Positions 29,716 to 32,193 of a stretch of 32,193 nt of DNA are shown here, piece by piece. The stretch covers positions 1-32,193 of the forward strand of contig JAQRMX010000071.1 of NCBI GenBank assembly GCA_028599125.1. The letters run 5' to 3'. How positions within the stretch are numbered: the first letter of the stretch is position 1; each line of letters begins with the position of its first letter. A program made the position numbers and the translations under genes. This DNA is from Alphaproteobacteria bacterium. GTDB lineage: Bacteria > Pseudomonadota > Alphaproteobacteria > Rhizobiales > NORP267. Below the pieces are notes generated by a model. That model was not told the DNA's origin. It made no database searches and worked only from the letters and a program-made list of their open reading frames with translations.

Positions 29716-30957
29716 TTGTGTACAAACGCGATTATCGTCTCAGCCGGGCACGGTATACGAGCATGTGCTCATACTGATGAAATACCCAAACAATTTTCTT
29801 TTTTAGCAGGAAAATCTCTCATTTCTCATACTCTTCGCCCTTTCCTAAACCATAAAAAAATTAAAAACATCATTGTTGTTATTGCTCCGGGCCAACATTC
29901 TCTGCTCCTTCAGGCACTCGGAAACGAGATCAATCGCATTGTTTTTGTTTATGGGGGCGCAACACGGCAGGAATCCGTGGCTGCCGGTCTGGACGCCTGC
30001 AATAGTCAGTCTCCGCGTTATGTTCTTGTTCACGATGCCGCCCGCCCCTTCGTAACACCGCTACTTATTGACCGTGTCATTGCGGCCCTCTCTTCTTATG
30101 AAGCCGTTTTCCCCGCTATCCCCGTTACAGATACTTTAAAAAAAATATCTAATGGCGGCAAAATGAAGACAATTGACCGAGAAGGTTTATTTTCTGCTCA
30201 AACACCTCAGGGGTTTCACTATCCTGTCATTCATGAGGCTCATATTCAGGCAAAATCAACAGGAAAAAATAATTTTACAGATGATGCCGCACTGATCGAA
30301 TGGAAGGGGGGAAAGGTTCACATCGTTCCAGGAGACGCTGATAATGTCAAATTGACAACCAACATAGATATGCTTTGGGCAGAAAAGGCGCTAAAAGCAG
30401 AAAAGGCCCTCCCTCTCCAACCTGTTATGGAAACACGAACAGGACACGGGTTTGATGCACATGCCTTTATTAGTCCGAATACAGGAAATGAAACGGGAGT
30501 CACATTATGCGGCATCTTTATTCCGCACTGCTTTCCTTTGGAGGGCTATTCAGATGCGGATGTTGGTCTTCATGCGCTTTCAGATGCTATATTCGGTGCC
30601 TTGTGTGATGGTGATATCGGACAACATTTTCCTCCCGGTGAACCAGCATGGAAGAATAAGGACTCTGCCTTCTTCCTTCAATATGCGAGCAATTCCGTCC
30701 TTAATAGAGATGGAAAAATCATTCATCTCGACGTGACGCTCATTTGCCAGAAACCTAAAATCCAGACTCATCGTGACAAAATGCGTGAACGGATCGTGCA
30801 AATTACGAGCGTTCCCCTTTCCTCTGTCAGTGTAAAGGCAACAACCACGGAACGGATGGGATTTACAGGACGGTGCGAAGGAATTGCGGCGATGGCGACT
30901 GCAACTCTCCGTCTGCCAGCCGTTTCGATCGGTGAAAATGTTCATGAAGCAACGTAA
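29716..30957 (+). CDS. ispDF: Bifunctional IspD/IspF enzyme of the MEP isoprenoid pathway
   Basis: Fused enzyme: the N-terminal half (residues 1-235) makes CDP-methylerythritol from MEP and CTP; the C-terminal half (240-413) makes the cyclodiphosphate MEcPP. Seen for IspD: SAGHGIR, PKQF (24-27), HDAARPFV (106-113) and AQTPQGF (161-167). Seen for IspF: the metal motif D247-A-H249 in GHGFDAHAF, GYSDADVGLHALSDAI and TTTERMGFTGRCEGI. The fusion is common in alphaproteobacteria. Start is TTG at 29716 with GGAGG 9 nt upstream. The nucleotide loop is unusual: three residues longer than in E. coli, and SAGHG in place of AAGxG. It is the only plus-strand protein gene here. Confidence 0.94.
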   Translation: MCTNAIIVSAGHGIRACAHTDEIPKQFSFLAGKSLISHTLRPFLNHKKIKNIIVVIAPGQHSLLLQALGNEINRIVFVYGGATRQESVAAGLDACNSQSPRYVLVHDAARPFVTPLLIDRVIAALSSYEAVFPAIPVTDTLKKISNGGKMKTIDREGLFSAQTPQGFHYPVIHEAHIQAKSTGKNNFTDDAALIEWKGGKVHIVPGDADNVKLTTNIDMLWAEKALKAEKALPLQPVMETRTGHGFDAHAFISPNTGNETGVTLCGIFIPHCFPLEGYSDADVGLHALSDAIFGALCDGDIGQHFPPGEPAWKNKDSAFFLQYASNSVLNRDGKIIHLDVTLICQKPKIQTHRDKMRERIVQITSVPLSSVSVKATTTERMGFTGRCEGIAAMATATLRLPAVSIGENVHEAT

Positions 30958-31172
30958 AAAAGACCACAATATAGCCACCTGTCAACAGGCCAGACTCTCC
31001 TGAATGTCCCCTTAAAAAGCTGATCATACATTCACACCATTGGAAATCCGGTGCAAAAAATATCTCCCTTTCACGAGCCTTGTACATTACCGGACTTGTA
31101 AAAATACGCCGTTAGAGAGCAACAGAGAAATTAAACACAAGAAACGGTTTTCTGTTTAGAAATTCAGAAAAA
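30958..31172. other. Convergent intergenic region between ispDF and coq10
   Basis: 215 bp where ispDF and the lipA-coq10 unit converge. A small hairpin (CCTG-TCAA-CAGG near 30979-30990) is present without a T run. No clear intrinsic terminator was found for either side. Confidence 0.4.
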
Positions 31173-31643
31173 TTAAGAAGGTATTTTATTGAGATAAATA
31201 AAGTCTGCACGCGCTTCAAAGGCAGATACAAACCCCGCGAAGGCATGATCGAAACCAGCCCCGGCAAGCAGCTGTAAGCTAGTGCTTCGTAGCTTATAAG
31301 AAATAAAAAAATCAATCTTACACCCCCTGTGCAAGTCATCAAGCGGACTAAATGACCAGAAATTATCAAGCGTATCAAAAGGGCCGGAAATATGGGAAAC
31401 ACTGACACGTAAACGGTCAGGTTCCAAAAAAACACGACTGGTGAAAGTCTCAAGAATAAAACCATGACCAATGGTCATCTCACAAATCAGTATTTTATTT
31501 TCACCCTGGCAAGGTTCGGTACCGCAAATCTTCAATGCTTTGCATAAAGGCAAAAACTCAGGGTATCTCTCAACATCAGCAACAAGAACAAACATATCTG
31601 AAGGATTGTGCTGTACCTGACGGTTTATTTCAAACTGACGCAC
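31173..31643 (-). CDS. Coq10/RatA-type START-domain protein (ubiquinone-binding)
   Basis: Polyketide cyclase/START-like protein of the Coq10 family, which binds ubiquinone and helps deliver it for respiration; the bacterial RatA name is often given to the same family. Seen: [21 protein letters not shown] near the N terminus, the region around [20 protein letters not shown], and the C-terminal helix [18 protein letters not shown], all typical. GTG at 31643 gives 156 residues, starting [10 protein letters not shown], and matches family length; GTG at 31685 is also open. The start overlaps the lipA stop by 14 nt, so the two genes are coupled. lipA-coq10 linkage is usual in alphaproteobacteria. 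Confidence 0.9.
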   Translation of the reverse strand: MRQFEINRQVQHNPSDMFVLVADVERYPEFLPLCKALKICGTEPCQGENKILICEMTIGHGFILETFTSRVFLEPDRLRVSVSHISGPFDTLDNFWSFSPLDDLHRGCKIDFFISYKLRSTSLQLLAGAGFDHAFAGFVSAFEARADFIYLNKIPS

Positions 31644-32193
31644 GGGCGGATCGACCTTCCTTATGAGAAGAACGGGTTGAGGCACGTAGTTTCAGAAAAT
31701 CTTCATCGGCATGGTATGATGACCTGGTAAGGGGACTTGCCGAGACAAAAGAGAAGCCCTTGGCATAGGCAATCGTCTCATAGGATCTGAATTCTTCCGG
31801 CTTGACAAAGCGTTTAACAGGATGATGCGAACGGGTCGGTTGCAAATACTGACCAATCGTCAGAAAATCAACATTTGCGCTACGAAGATCATCCATCAGT
31901 TGCAAAACTTCATTACGTTCCTCACCCAGTCCTACCATAATTCCTGACTTGGTAAACATGGAGGAATCCAATTCCTTTACACTCTGCAATAACCGTAAGG
32001 AATGAAAATAACGAGCCCCCGGCCTAACAGTCAGATAGTTTGATGGAACCGTTTCCAGATTATGGTTGAAAACATCCGGGCGCGCCTCAACAATAAGTTC
32101 AAGAGCGCCAGCCTTACGAAGAAAATCTGGTGTCAGCACTTCAATCGTCGTTTCCGGTGAACCGGCTCTTATCTTATCAATAGTTAATGCAAA
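31630..32193 (-). CDS. lipA: Lipoyl synthase, C-terminal part, cut by window edge
   Basis: Radical SAM enzyme that inserts sulfur into the octanoyl group on E2 and GcvH proteins. About 187 C-terminal codons are visible and the N-terminal cluster motifs lie outside the window. Seen: [83 protein letters not shown] and a C-terminal [16 protein letters not shown], all standard. After that the tail ([16 protein letters not shown]) is basic and less conserved. The reading frame is open to position 32193. Confidence 0.96.
   Translation of the reverse strand, partial: FALTIDKIRAGSPETTIEVLTPDFLRKAGALELIVEARPDVFNHNLETVPSNYLTVRPGARYFHSLRLLQSVKELDSSMFTKSGIMVGLGEERNEVLQLMDDLRSANVDFLTIGQYLQPTRSHHPVKRFVKPEEFRSYETIAYAKGFSFVSASPLTRSSYHADEDFLKLRASTRSSHKEGRSARASV

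Overview
The window looks like core chromosome of an alphaproteobacterium. The likely group is the Rhodospirillales, perhaps Acetobacteraceae or a related low-G+C lineage. This rests on gene order and protein character: a complete 14-gene nuo operon (separate nuoC and nuoD) running into birA, rnj, a DUF1467 gene, proS and lolC; an ntrY-ntrX-trkA-trkH-hfq-hflX block; and a fused ispDF next to coq10 and lipA. A few lines counted by hand average about 40 % G+C. The exact taxon cannot be fixed without a search. Every protein gene is on the minus strand except ispDF.

Layout, left to right (most genes read right to left): a partial lolC (1-648) overlaps proS. A 631-bp gap follows, with back-to-back promoter candidates and a plus-strand intrinsic terminator, which together suggest an unannotated small RNA. 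Then come the DUF1467 membrane protein, RNase J, biotin ligase, and nuoN to nuoA (5445-19829), packed with overlaps or short gaps. A tRNA-Asp(GUC) gene lies upstream of nuoA, followed by an AT-rich 530-bp gap. Next are hflX, hfq, trkH, trkA, ntrX and ntrY; a divergent promoter region with a nested dyad; ispDF on the plus strand; and finally coq10 and a partial lipA converging on ispDF.

Functionally, the nuo genes encode the whole proton-pumping NADH:quinone oxidoreductase (complex I). coq10 serves quinone function. TrkAH imports potassium. NtrYX is a membrane two-component system. Hfq, HflX and RNase J act on RNA and ribosomes. BirA and LipA act in biotin and lipoyl cofactor attachment or synthesis. 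IspDF supplies isoprenoids for quinones.

No phage, IS element, CRISPR array or defence system is visible. The region is largely ordinary. The points worth a second look are the orphan plus-strand transcript candidate near 2.3 kb, a 21-codon out-of-frame ORF linking hfq to hflX, the nested dyad between ntrY and ispDF, the apparent absence of dusB-ntrBC from its usual place, and heavy use of GTG and TTG start codons.
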